In this document: positions 19,736-29,188 of the stretch, piece by piece | Layout: the number at the start of each line of letters is the position of its first letter | Numbering within the stretch: position 1 is the first letter of the stretch | Origin: Tiliqua scincoides | Lineage: Eukaryota > Chordata > Lepidosauria > Squamata > Scincidae | Length of the DNA: 64,000 bases | Assembly (NCBI RefSeq): GCF_035046505.1 | Contig: NC_089824.1 | Coordinates: forward strand, 220,728,596 to 220,792,595 | Reading direction: 5' to 3' | The notes under the pieces: generated by a model | The model's input: only the letters and a program-made list of their open reading frames with translations | What the model was told of the DNA's origin: nothing | Database searches by the model: none | Position numbers and translations under genes: made by a program

Positions 19736-20180
19736 AAGATGTAGCAAGAAAGAGTGGCTGTTTCATAGCAATTCTACCAGGAAGAGCTGATAAAATGACT
19801 ATGTGATTGGCAATTAGACTAACTCCTGTTCACAGCCCTGCTACTATAAAAATTGCTCCACTTTTAAAGTAATGTAGTACTCTTTAAATATCTGCCTTAA
19901 ACCATAACCTAATTTTTCATCAAGCCAACTTGCCCCTTGATATCTAAAATGTTTACTGAAGGTTTGTGTTAGACCAGCAGGAGCCTTCCTAGATAGTCTC
20001 CTAGGAAGAAATCTCAGGTCAAATTTGGTCTACTGACTACAGTATTTCTCTTGGCAGCTTAAGTTTTGTCCAGTTTCCCTGCATATCAAGAAAAAGCTCA
20101 TGCATTGATGCAAAACCTTTAAAAATAAGTTTTTAATTTGGCTTATTTTACATTCCTTGTGATTTGCTAAGATGGAAAAG

Positions 20181-21132
20181 TCAGGATTCGGACATGGAGA
20201 TCTCCATGGCTTCCTCAAGATATGGTTTTGTCTTGAGCGTGATGGAATCATGCCATAGTTCATAGACAAGGGTGTAGGTCTCTGCTCTTTTGACTGTGAA
20301 CCTATACAACCGGTCGGACAGCAGATTGCGGATTTCACACGTGTTTGAGGTGACTGGCATTATTCCACAGTGGACTCTCTCTTGGGGAGTTCTAGGCTCC
20401 AGCAGTTTAAAACAGAGTTCGTACTGTTCAAGCTGCGGTTGCTGACTAGTGACAAACCATTTGAGACTCACCCAGTTCTCGTGTGCCACTGACTCCTTTC
20501 GGTCAAACATTACTGGCATTTTAGTGCTAAGAACAAGCCTGATGTGTGGGATTTTGGTAACCCCAACATCTGATACCAGGCGGTGCTTGACGTACAACCT
20601 TCCAGGTACCAGCATAGTAAGGAAATTCTCCATCTGTTCAGAGAGACTGGACAACCGTTTTTTGACAGCGTCCCACCTGGAGAGGAAAGTAATCATGTCA
20701 TAGGTCTCTAGGATGTGGACCAGCTCTTCTCGACCTCTCTCCAGCTGTTCCAGCAGGTCAGACAGGAGCAGCAGCTGGATTTCAGTTTGGACGGTCCCCA
20801 CTTTCTTCATTCTCTGGAACCTCCAGGGGTCTATCAGTTGGAACATGGTGGTGGGGAGCATCAGATGGTTCTGATCTCCCAGTGCCAAGTGCTTAGGCAG
20901 GATTTCAATGTAATAGGAACATTTTTTTAGAAGCTCAATCCTCTTGTGGTGCCGTTTGAGCAGGTGGAGGCTCAGGCCAGAGTGCAGGAATTCCAGAACA
21001 ACATTTTTCCGCTCCATGTACATCTTCCAGGCTTCGTTCCCCTGCTCCTCATCACTGTACACCATGGCCTGGTGGTTGGTTCCCAACTTGTTCAGATAGA
21101 CATCAATAGTTCCAATGTTCATCATGCCTGGA
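20181..21132 (-). CDS. FNDC11: FNDC11, main coding exon
   Basis: A minus-strand reading frame ends with TGA at 20181-20183. From the ATG-ATG pair at 21125 it encodes 314 residues, close to the roughly 318 I recall for human FNDC11. Recognisable segments are [99 protein letters not shown] and [20 protein letters not shown]. The last third forms the single fibronectin type III domain. The N-terminal half is helical and charged. Function is unknown. An acceptor (TTTCTAG) ends at 21133, so the exon probably starts at 21132 with TCCAGGC in frame, and an upstream exon may supply the true start. An ATTAAA 44 bases past the stop (20137-20132) may be its polyadenylation signal. It is convergent with HELZ2, as in mammals. 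Confidence 0.93.
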
Positions 21133-22587
21133 CTAGAAAGCACCAACGACAAAGACCCAAAGGAAAAGCTAGTCAAGAACAGGTTTGCAAAGAATTGATT
21201 TGTTACTTCAAACTACTGTAATAGGTGAACTTCTGCCACCTTACTTTGTTCTGAAGCTCCTGGCTCCCTACCCCTTTCTCTCCTGTCCCCGCTTTCTGGT
21301 TTTCCCCTCTTCCTTTCATTATTCTGGATTCCTCCTACTTTCCTGGGCCCTCCAGCTTCTCCTGCCTGGCTGCTGTCGGTGATCCCAAGAATCCCATTCT
21401 TAGACCCCTCTTCAGTTCTTGCCTTCTCGCATAGGCCTTTTTGCCCACCGTTTCTCTCTAAGATGTGAGTGGGATAGCTGATGTGTGACTCTACAGGCAA
21501 AAACTCAAGAACCACACAGTCAGTGGGACCCTTCTGGCTATATAAGCCCTCTGTGAAAGGCAGGCAGCTGGTCCAATCACTTCTGGAGGTTTCATCAACT
21601 CCCCCACCATCACAAAATCTCTTTGCCAATATTTGTCAAAAATGTAACCTACTAAAAACAGTAGTTAAGAGGGTTATCACAAAAAACACATCACAGGGAA
21701 TAGGAGAGTGGGGGCTGGGAGATCTGAAATCCCTGCATGTTGGCAAAAGGTACGGAGAGTGAAAAGGACCATCTGTGTGATTGTTCACTGCCTTTCTCAG
21801 TCCCTCCTCACTTACAGTCATTTTAACTTATTATACAACTCGGGAGACAGACTGCCTTTCAAAAATTAATGGTGGGATTAGTATCCAGCTGACATATGTG
21901 TTTCATAACAATTGTTCCCTTACCTCAAAGGGACCTCTGCAACTGCTCCCTAACACAGGATGCAGTGGTAGGCATTTTTGTGCCAGTGCATTTGGGGGGG
22001 GGGAATAGTTTTGGGCTCTAAGTGTCCATGATCACAAGCGCAGGGATCCCTGCCTCATGCAGTCAATAGGTGTGTACTCTAAAATTATGTGTTATGGGCA
22101 GGTCATAAATCAATAAACCATGACAAAAAACTGAACTAATAACCTGCCAAAATATGTTGGTTCATTAAACTCAAATCTAACAATGCACTGAGTTCTATCA
22201 ATTAATATTAATTGCACTGTATCATATGCAGTGTTAGCAACAACCCTGTAAAGCAGGCCATCAAGACCATCTCTACTTCAGGGGCTGAGGTGAGACCTTC
22301 CTGGCTCAGAACTCTGTCATTCGGCCACTAGGTATAACAGCCACAAACAGCTGAGCTCCTTTAGCCTGAACTCAGCTGAAGGGGCAAATTAGGATGTTCC
22401 ATGCTGGATAATATCCAACTGCTGTGGAGTTAGCAACAAAATCAACAGGCCATTAAATAGAGTCTTTGACTTTCCCCTGCTGTGACCTTGGTCAATTGTT
22501 TTGTTTGCCTTTGGCTAGGTTCGGAGCCCCTAAAGTCAGGCTGTTTTATCTTTCTCAGTCTCTTTCCATGAGGGAAGATGGCCAGAA
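21133..22587 (-). other. Probable FNDC11 intron / upstream region
   Basis: No coding exon is seen. The first 100 bases on the minus-strand side contain the pyrimidine-rich acceptor. Part of 22225-22330 has the look of an old MIR-like fragment (tandem AACCCTGTAAAG and a later TTCGGCC), but I could not confirm it. Confidence 0.35.
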
Positions 22588-22710
22588 AAGTAGCGTAACT
22601 AGGGGGCACACGTTAAGTACTGCAGGCACTGCAATGCACCATGTAAGCAGCCCCACATCCCGGGCAGCTACTGCAACACACAGGACAACCCCCCTTTGGC
22701 TATGCTACTG
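22588..22710. mobile_element. hAT-like MITE, about 123 bp
   Basis: Ends AAGTAGCGTAACTAGGGGG and TTTGGCTATGCTACTG are inverted copies of the CAGTAGC[G/A]TA[A/G]C type. Flanks GGCCAGAA and GGCCACAG match at 6 of 8. The interior GTACTGCAGGCACTGCAATG matches 28930 and 29130. It lies in the proposed FNDC11 intron. Confidence 0.7.
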
Positions 22711-23389
22711 GGCCACAGCTGGCTCAAAACCTCTGGGTGCCTGAGGCAACATGCCAAATTCTTTCTCCCCATACCTGGTGATGGACATGCCAGCTTCTCC
22801 TCCCACTTTCTAGACTGGAAAAGAAGAGGACAGAGCACAGGACGTTTGGAGGAGAGAAGATGGGTGGGTTAGAGAAACTCCACTCTACGACCCCATCCTG
22901 CCATCCTCCATACTTTTTCTGCCACTCTATTTCCTATCCATGGAAGAGGAGAAGGAGCGGAAGACTGCAGATGGAAGTGGACTGTGGGTCCCAGTCAACC
23001 TCATGGATGGGCAGGATCTCTAAACAACCTCAAAACTTATCTGCCAGTTTATCAATAGCCACTGAAGCTGGAAGCAGCTGTTATCAGTTTGCCCAGCATG
23101 AGAGGCCTACCCAGCATTGCCACAATCCTATGGCAAAACAAATACTGTGTGAACCAGTTGCTGTACATGGATGGTGCATTGCCAAATCATCTCTGGAATG
23201 GCAAAGCACACCCAAGTTTGCATCACTTGATGCATTGCTCGGGCAGTGGGTCCCAGGATGTGGACAGCACAGATCCAGCATGGGGCAGTGGTTAGCATGC
23301 TTAGCTAGGGTGTGTGTGCAATGCACTAGGTTTTGCACGGTGCCTCACCAGGGTGTGCAAGAGGCCCTTCCCCTTCGGAGTCATTCCGG

Positions 23390-23500
23390 GACGTTAGTAT
23401 GCTTCCGTTTTGCTCCAGCATCCCAAAATTGCTCCAAGGGGGGGGCGCTTGCACACTGCAGTGCAAAATTTAAATTTGCTCCCCCTCTAGCTAGGCTTAT
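23390..23500. mobile_element. Partial hAT-like MITE
   Basis: CTTCGGAGTCATTCCGGGA, a run of G, then GCTCCCCCTCTAGCTAGG resembles the copy at 24692 onward and the CTCTAGCTA right ends of other copies. The left end is missing. Confidence 0.45.
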
Positions 23501-23508
23501 GTGTTCAA

Positions 23509-23581
23509 CCCATTTCTGCCCATCCCACAGGTGTACACATTTGAACCCTGTTGCGTATATGCAACGATGGGCAGAAATGGC
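23509..23581. mobile_element. 73-bp foldback element with TTAA flank (piggyBac-like)
   Basis: It begins CCCATTTCTGCCCATCC and ends GATGGGCAGAAATGGC, an inverted repeat. TTAA follows at 23582 and TCAA (one change from TTAA) precedes it. A second copy of exactly 73 bp lies at 46806-46878. TTAA target duplication with CCC ends is the mark of piggyBac-type elements. Confidence 0.7.
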
Positions 23582-23989
23582 TTAACCAAGACTAGGGGAA
23601 GCTGGGTTCAAATCCCCCCCAAAGCCAGACAGCCAAGCACACCCCTTCCACCTCACCAAGGGTCCTGCAGGTGGTCCTGCGCTTCTGGGGGTGAAAAACG
23701 AAGGCCCCCCACCCCGTGCACAAGTGAGCCACTTCCTAGCTCCCCCCATAACTGAGTGGGGGGGGGGTGCCTGCTTTCTCCAGGTGTGCCAGGGGGGGCA
23801 CTTCATCCCTCACTTGGACCCAGTCTGGGGGGGCAGCCCCCAAGTCAGAAATGGGCTAAAATGGGGAGGGGCTGTGGATGCCTATCCCCCCTCCCTAGTG
23901 GGGGGCAGAGGTGGGTGTTCCTCTCCTGCCGGACAGGCGCCCCCCCAGCCCCACAGTACAGGTGCCCCCTGGGGGGATCCCCCCGTCCT

Positions 23990-24310
23990 TTCTGGAGGGG
24001 GGAGCTTCCCCCCCCCGTGCTAGCTGGAGGGGGGCAGCAGGGCCCTGGCCCCGCCCAGTTACCTGTGGCTGAGCATGGTGGGGCCCGGGGCAGCGCCCGC
24101 CCGCCAGCCCGCCTCCCCCTCTGCCTGGGCCAGAGCCTGCGGGGGCAGACGGGGAGGGGGCGCGCAGGCCTCCCCCGTGGCCATGGCGACCCATTGTTCC
24201 GCAGGGGCCGCGTTCTGGTGGCGGGCAAGCAGGAGGAGGACGAGGAGGAGGCTGCCTCAAGGGGGTCGGGGGGGCAGAGGGCGCTGGGGGGGCTCTCAGC
24301 GAGACCCTCA
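23990..24310 (-). promoter_or_regulatory. GC-rich CpG-containing block, candidate FNDC11 promoter
   Basis: This is the most GC-rich part of the window and contains a cluster of CpG dinucleotides (GCGCCCGCCCGCC, GGGGGCGCGCAGG, CCGCGTTCTGGTGGCGGG), which are scarce elsewhere outside young repeats. The candidate FNDC11 start exon lies inside it. No TATA box was seen. It is surrounded by G-rich and C-rich runs from 23590 to 24880. Confidence 0.4.
24063..24076 (-). CDS. FNDC11: Candidate first coding exon of FNDC11
   Basis: On the minus strand a good start context (CCCCACCATG) is followed by CTC AGC CAC AG and a GTAACT donor. Joined to the acceptor at 21133 it reads [12 protein letters not shown] in frame with FNDC11, giving about 321 residues. 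It sits in a GC-rich, CpG-containing block that would suit a promoter. The splice is inferred from the sequence only; transcription could instead start nearer and use the ATG at 21125. Confidence 0.45.
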
Positions 24311-24691
24311 AAGGGGGCTGGGGGAGGAGTCTTGTCAAGTCCATTTAGTGGCTGGCTAAAATGCCCCCCCCAGAATAGCTATGATGGAGGAAGGGGGGAT
24401 GGGGTGGGGTCTTCAAGGCCATCTAGTCCAGCCCTCCTGTTGGAAGCAGGGGTCTGGGACAGGGGTTCTTTTAACTAGACCCCCCCATGGATTGCCCAGT
24501 ATGTCCCCAGAAGACCCACCATGGATGGCCCTATATGTTCCCAGAAGACCCCCCCCATGTATGGCCCCATATGACCCCAGACCCCCTTCACCAGGTTATC
24601 CAAAGGCACAAGAGGAGGCTTAGACCCCCCTGCTTTTGTGGAGTGGGGTGTCTAAGCTGCTCCAGACACCCCCCCACACCCAGTGTCCCCC

Positions 24692-24850
24692 CAGTGGCAT
24701 AGCTGGAGGGGGTGCAAAGCACCAAGTCTTGCAGGGAGCCTCCCCATGGCGTGCAAACGCCCCCCCCTTCGGAGTCATTCTGGGTGGTGGGTGGAAAATG
24801 GAGGCATGCCTCCGTTTTGCACCCACCACCTGGAATGGCTCCAAGGCGGG
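24692..24850. mobile_element. Partial hAT-like MITE in the GC-rich block
   Basis: CAGTGGCATAGCTGGAGGGG is a hAT-type end, followed by TGCAAACGCC and CTTCGGAGTCATTCTGGG as in 23390. The other terminus is not recognisable. Confidence 0.5.
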
Positions 24851-25015
24851 GGTGGTGGTGGTGGTCTTTCCACGCCACGGTAGGGACCGCTGTCTGCTAA
24901 AAGGCAAAAGTTACTCCATCTGGGGTTTAGGCAAAGCCCATGCTTTCTGTTTCTGCCCTGCCAGCTGCTAATCTCCCCATCAGTGCCAGCATGCCGTCCA
25001 TACATATCTGCAGCA

Positions 25016-25580
25016 TCATAAGAACATGAGAAGAGCCTCCTTGCTGGATGGGGCCAGAGGCCCTTCTCATCCAGCTTCCTGCACAGTGGCTCACCAGATG
25101 CCCCAGGGAGCACACAAGGCAACAAGAGACCTGCATCCCTTGCATCTGGCATTCTGAGGTAGCCTCCTTCTGAAATCAGTTGCACACACCCATCATGGCT
25201 TGTAATCTGGGATGATCTTTTCCTACAGAAATCTGTCCTATCCCTTTTTAAAGGCATCTAGGCCAGGTGCCATCACCACATCCTGTGGCAGGGAGTTCCA
25301 CAAACTAATTACACGCTGGGTAAAGATTTTTTTACCCCGTCTGTTCTAACTCTCCTGACCCTCAGTTTTAGTGGATGTCCCCTGGTTCTGGTGTTGTGTG
25401 AGAGGGAAAACAGTGTCTCTGTATCCACTCTATCCATCCCCTGCATAATTCTGTATGTCTCAATCGTGTCATCCCCCCTTGCATCTTTTTTCTAGACTGA
25501 AGAGCCCAGATGCTTTCCTTGTAAGGGAGGTGCCCCAGCCCAGTAATCATTTTGGTTGCTCTCTTCTGCACCTTTCCCAT
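25016..25580 (-). mobile_element. Older CR1-type LINE fragment
   Basis: Minus-strand tail CATAAGAACATGAGAAGAGC and an eroded ORF end (KVQKRATKMITGLGHLPY still readable) are clear, with more substitutions than the young copies. The copy ends at CACCTTTCCCAT. Confidence 0.85.
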
Positions 25581-25734
25581 CAGTAGTGCCCATGCTCACC
25601 TGGCTAGGCAACATTGTTTCTCAGTATACACAACAGCAGGGGCTGCCTTACCTGGCAGGACTGCTTCAGGCCTTCAGACCATGGGACTGTAGTCTGTCCA
25701 CCTGGAGATGTGTTTGTGATTTTTTTCTCTAGAC

Positions 25735-25915
25735 TAGAGGCACATCAGGCCAGACAGCTTGCCTATGACAGAGGTTCCTGGGTTCAGTCCCAAACAAGCC
25801 CTGCCCAGGGGGATCAGGTGGCTGTATCTCTTTATGGGGAGGTAGAGGGCCATAGGTAAGTGGTGGAGCACATGCTGTGCTTGCAGAAGGCCCCAGTTTC
25901 TATCCTGGGCAACAT
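25735..25915 (+). mobile_element. Possible tRNA-like SINE fragment
   Basis: GAGGTTCCTGGGTTCAGTCCC has a degenerate B-box, and the stretch ends beside a (TTA)n run. The head and tail are too eroded for a firm call. Confidence 0.3.
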
Positions 25916-25918
25916 TTC

Positions 25919-25953
<35 letters not shown>
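25919..25953. repeat. (TTA)n microsatellite
   Basis: About eleven TTA units next to the interspersed repeat at 25954. Shorter tracts are (ATA)n at 48592-48613 and (CT)n at 40208-40229. Confidence 0.9.
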
Positions 25954-26190
25954 AGTATTTATATACCGCTTTTCAACTAAAAGTTCACAAAGCGGTTTAC
26001 AGAGAAAAATCAAATAACTAAATGGCTCCCTGTTCCAAAAGGGCTCACAATCTAAAAAGATGCAAAAAGAATACCAGTAGACAGCCACTAAAACAGACAC
26101 TGCTGGGGTGAGGTGTGCCAGTTACTCTCCCCCTGCTAAAAAAAAAGGAGCACTCACTTGAAAAAGTGCCTCTTACCTAATTAGCAGGGG
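25919..26190 (-). repeat. (TTA)n with attached interspersed repeat
   Basis: A (TTA)n tract of about 33 bases is followed by GTATTTATATACCGCTTTTC, CACAAAGCGGTTTACAGAG and AGGGCTCACAATCT. The ACCGC/GCGGTTTACA stem recurs at 52139-52200, where it forms the 3' part of a minus-strand SINE. Confidence 0.6.
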
Positions 26191-26259
26191 TACAGTAGTG
26201 TTGGAAAAGGCCCTTGTCTAAGCCAGGGGTGGGGAGATTGCTGGAACTAGGAGTCTGAC

Positions 26260-26347
26260 AGCCCAATCCTATCCACACTTTCCAGGGAATAAGCCCCATT
26301 GACTCTGATGGGACTTACTTCCGAGCAGACATGCATAGGATTGGGCT
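26260..26347. mobile_element. 88-bp foldback MITE (AGCCCAATCCTAT ends)
   Basis: AGCCCAATCCTATCC at the left and CATAGGATTGGGCT at the right are inverted copies. The interior holds GGGAATAAGCCCCATTGA and ATGGGACTTACTTCCGAGC, the best-preserved form of a repeat seen six times in this window. Confidence 0.75.
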
Positions 26348-26802
26348 GTGACTCAATACAAGGCAGCTTGAAGTTTTCAGCTCTGACTTTCACAAAAGTC
26401 TGATGTGCAGACATTGGAGCAAATCACAGTTAATGATAATGCTTTTCATAAATAAGAAATTGTTATTTATAATTCTCTCCCCCCCCCCCCACAAGAGGAG
26501 GGACATTGCTGCCTATGCTGTTCTCGCTTTGATAAACAGTAGTGGCGGGACAGTATCTTGCTGCCCCTGTGCTCAGCTTCCTAGACTGGGGCTCTCTCTG
26601 CTAGATGCATGAGATTTTACACTGCACCATTCCTTGTACAAATAAGGGACAGGTAGGGCACAGAAGAACACCCTTTGCTGGACTGGGCCCAGGCCCCATC
26701 TTATTGCTTGGTTGCACACATTTGTTTTCCACAAGAGGGCAGCAAAGTTGTTTCCTTTCCTTTCTGAATTGGCTTCCAACTGTTTTAAATTTTGGGTTGT
26801 TT

Positions 26803-27655
26803 AGAGAGGAAGAGCCATTGCTGGAACAGGCCAAGAGCTCATCTTGTCCAACTTCCTGTATCTCACAGTGGCCTACTAGATGCCTCAAGGAGCATGCAAG
26901 ACAACAAGAGACCTGCATCCTCTTGCCACTCGCACCTGGCATTTTGAGGTAGCTTATAACTAGAAGATGGGTTTCACATACCCATCACGGTTTGTAATCT
27001 GAGATGAACTTTTCTTCTAGCAATCTTTCCAGTCCCTTTTTAAAGGCATCCAGACCAGATGCCTTCACCACATCATGTGACAAGGAGTTTCACAGACTCA
27101 TTACATGCTGGATAAAGAAATTTTTTTGTCAGTTTTAACTCTCCCACCACTCAATTTTAGTGGATGTCCCCTGGTTCTGGGGTTGTGTGAGCAGAAAAAT
27201 AACTTCCCATGCCTAATTTTATGTGTCTCAATCATGTCCTTCCCTCAGGTGCCTTCTTTCTAGATGGAAGAGCCCCAAACATTGTAGCCCTTCCTCATAA
27301 GGGAAGCATATGAGCCCACTAATCATTTTGGTTGCTGTCTTCTGCACCTTTTCCATTTCCACTATATCCTTTTTGAAATGTGGCTGCCAGAATTGGATGC
27401 AGTGCTCCGGATGTGGCTTTGCCATTGATTTGTACAATGGCATAATAATATTGGCAGTTTTATTCTCAATCCCTTTATAATGATCTCAAGCATGGAGTTG
27501 GCCTTTTTCACCATTGCCGCACTCTGATTTGACTTTCATCTCTCTGTCCAACAGCACCCCAAGATCTCTCTCTTGATCTGCCACATATATTTTTTGCCCC
27601 AATGTGCAATACTGTACACTTATATTGAAACGCATCTGCCATTTTGCTTTGCTGC
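26803..27655 (-). mobile_element. Older CR1-type LINE fragment
   Basis: A diverged minus-strand copy from the tail (GGAACAGGCC, CTTCCTGTATCTCACAG) through QFWQPHFKKDIVEMEKVQKT and DQERDLGVLLD to KWQMRFNIS. It has many changes and small deletions, so it is older than the copies at 32 kb and 54 kb. Confidence 0.88.
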
Positions 27656-28896
27656 TGAAAGCTTTCAATTCTGTTGGGAAAAGCCATGTCTGTGATCCCT
27701 GTGGGTGATGTTCTTGGCCTGCTCTGTGCCTGGGATCTAACTACTTACCCTGAAAAAATTACACAATGGTTAGTTTTATGCTAAGCAGTGAAAGCATCCA
27801 GTTGCAGTGGCAAAGTACATGTGATGCAGGCTCTGCCTTTGATAGAATGTATTTTTATCTTCATCAGTTTTTGTTTGGCAAGTGTATAGCCTACTTTTCA
27901 ACAATGGTTCCCAGTGGGTTACAGGTAAAAGATAATTAAAATATCAATAAAATTTCAACCATAACAATAAAGCATTGCAACAAGTGCAGATTAAAAAGAA
28001 CTGGCAATATAATAGCATCAGCCATTTAAAGTCTTGACAGCTTGTATAAAAGGCCCCATCTCCTGAATTTGTCACCCTGGATTCCAAAGTTGGAGGACAC
28101 CACCAAACAGGCAGCTTGGCCTGGTCATCAAATGGTGGTTGCAGTTGTGGTTGCAGATGAAGTGCTGCTCCCTCCCTAGAGACATTCCAGCCAAGATTGA
28201 AGATGGTTTTGTTAGATTGGCTTTTTAGTGTGTTGAGTGGGGGTTTGTCTGGGTGTCTTACATTTATCCCACTTGTTTTATGGCTGCTTATTGGCTGCTT
28301 TTATTATGGACTGTTACGGTTTTTAACACTGCTGTTATGCTGCTATGACTTAATGATTCATGCTGCTGTCTTGTCTGCGGCTTTTATGTGCTGTGGACTA
28401 TTTAAGCTATGCGATGCGTTGCCTTTTTGTCTATTTTTGTGTTTTAACCTGTTGTATTGCTGCTTTTATTACTGATTTTTTGTATTTATAATTATTGTAT
28501 TTTTTTTAAATATTGTTAGCCACTTTGAGTGCAGTGGAAAGGGGGGTTACAAATTGCCTAAATAAAGAAACAAACCGGATGGATGCTGGGGCTGCCAAGT
28601 GGGTTTTGTCTCCAGATCTCAGTGAGTGGAAAGATAAGATGATGTTCCCAAGTATCCTGGGCCTAGACCCTCAGGGAAGTCTTACCTTGAGTTTAGTCTG
28701 GAAAGAAGTTGGCAGCCTGTGGTGCTCATACAGGATAGGCATTATGTGGCTACCAGTAGACATTAGCCCAGCTGAACTGGCGTTTCAGAATTGCCCTGAA
28801 AAACTGCCTCATGTAGAACATGTGAGAGCAGTCAACTGGAGAGGTTACCAGGGCATATTCATTGTGTTCCAGGAAGAGTTCCAGTTGCCATGCTAT
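27656..28896. other. Unclassified DNA with SINE-like scraps
   Basis: No gene is supported. At 28508-28570 GCCACTTTGAGTGCAGTGG followed by CTAAATAAAG looks like the 3' end of a SINE. At 27895-27975 GTGGGTTACAGG with CAATAAAATTTC is similar. The open frame at 28197-28475 is hydrophobic low-complexity T/G-rich DNA. Confidence 0.35.
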
Positions 28897-29180
28897 CATT
28901 AGCATAACTGGGAGGGGGAATCAGTAAGTACTGCAGGTGCCACAATGTGCTGTGTAAGCGGCTCCTCCCTCTCCTGTTGGAGCCATTCTAGCAGCAACAG
29001 CAGCAGCAACGCACAGGAGATGCTGTTTGGTGAGCACCTGCTGTCACTGTTTGGTGAGTGACCTGGTGTCACTGTTACTGCCCAGAATGGCTCCAGCGGC
29101 GAGTGGGAGGGGCTGCTTACCTGGCACATTGCAGTGCCTGTAGTACTTACTGTTTTGTCCCTCCTCTAGCTACAGTATTG
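28897..29180. mobile_element. hAT-like MITE, 284 bp, with perfect target duplication
   Basis: Flanked on both sides by CATGCTAT (28889-28896 and 29181-29188), 8 of 8. The ends are CATTAGCATAACTGGGAGGG and CCTCCTCTAGCTACAGTATTG. Long inverted arms inside (GTAAGTACTGCAGGTGCC... with ...GTGCCTGTAGTACTTAC) make it a foldback. Confidence 0.92.
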
Positions 29181-29188
29181 CATGCTAT

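Noticed and set aside
23756-24478. Long overlapping ORFs on both strands in the GC-rich block
   Set aside because: Stop codons are rare in such GC-rich DNA by composition; the translations are Gly/Pro/Arg-rich with no domain.
28197-28475. Hydrophobic 92-codon plus-strand ORF rich in Leu, Cys and Phe
   Set aside because: Produced by T/G-rich low-complexity DNA; no family resemblance and no neighbouring exon.
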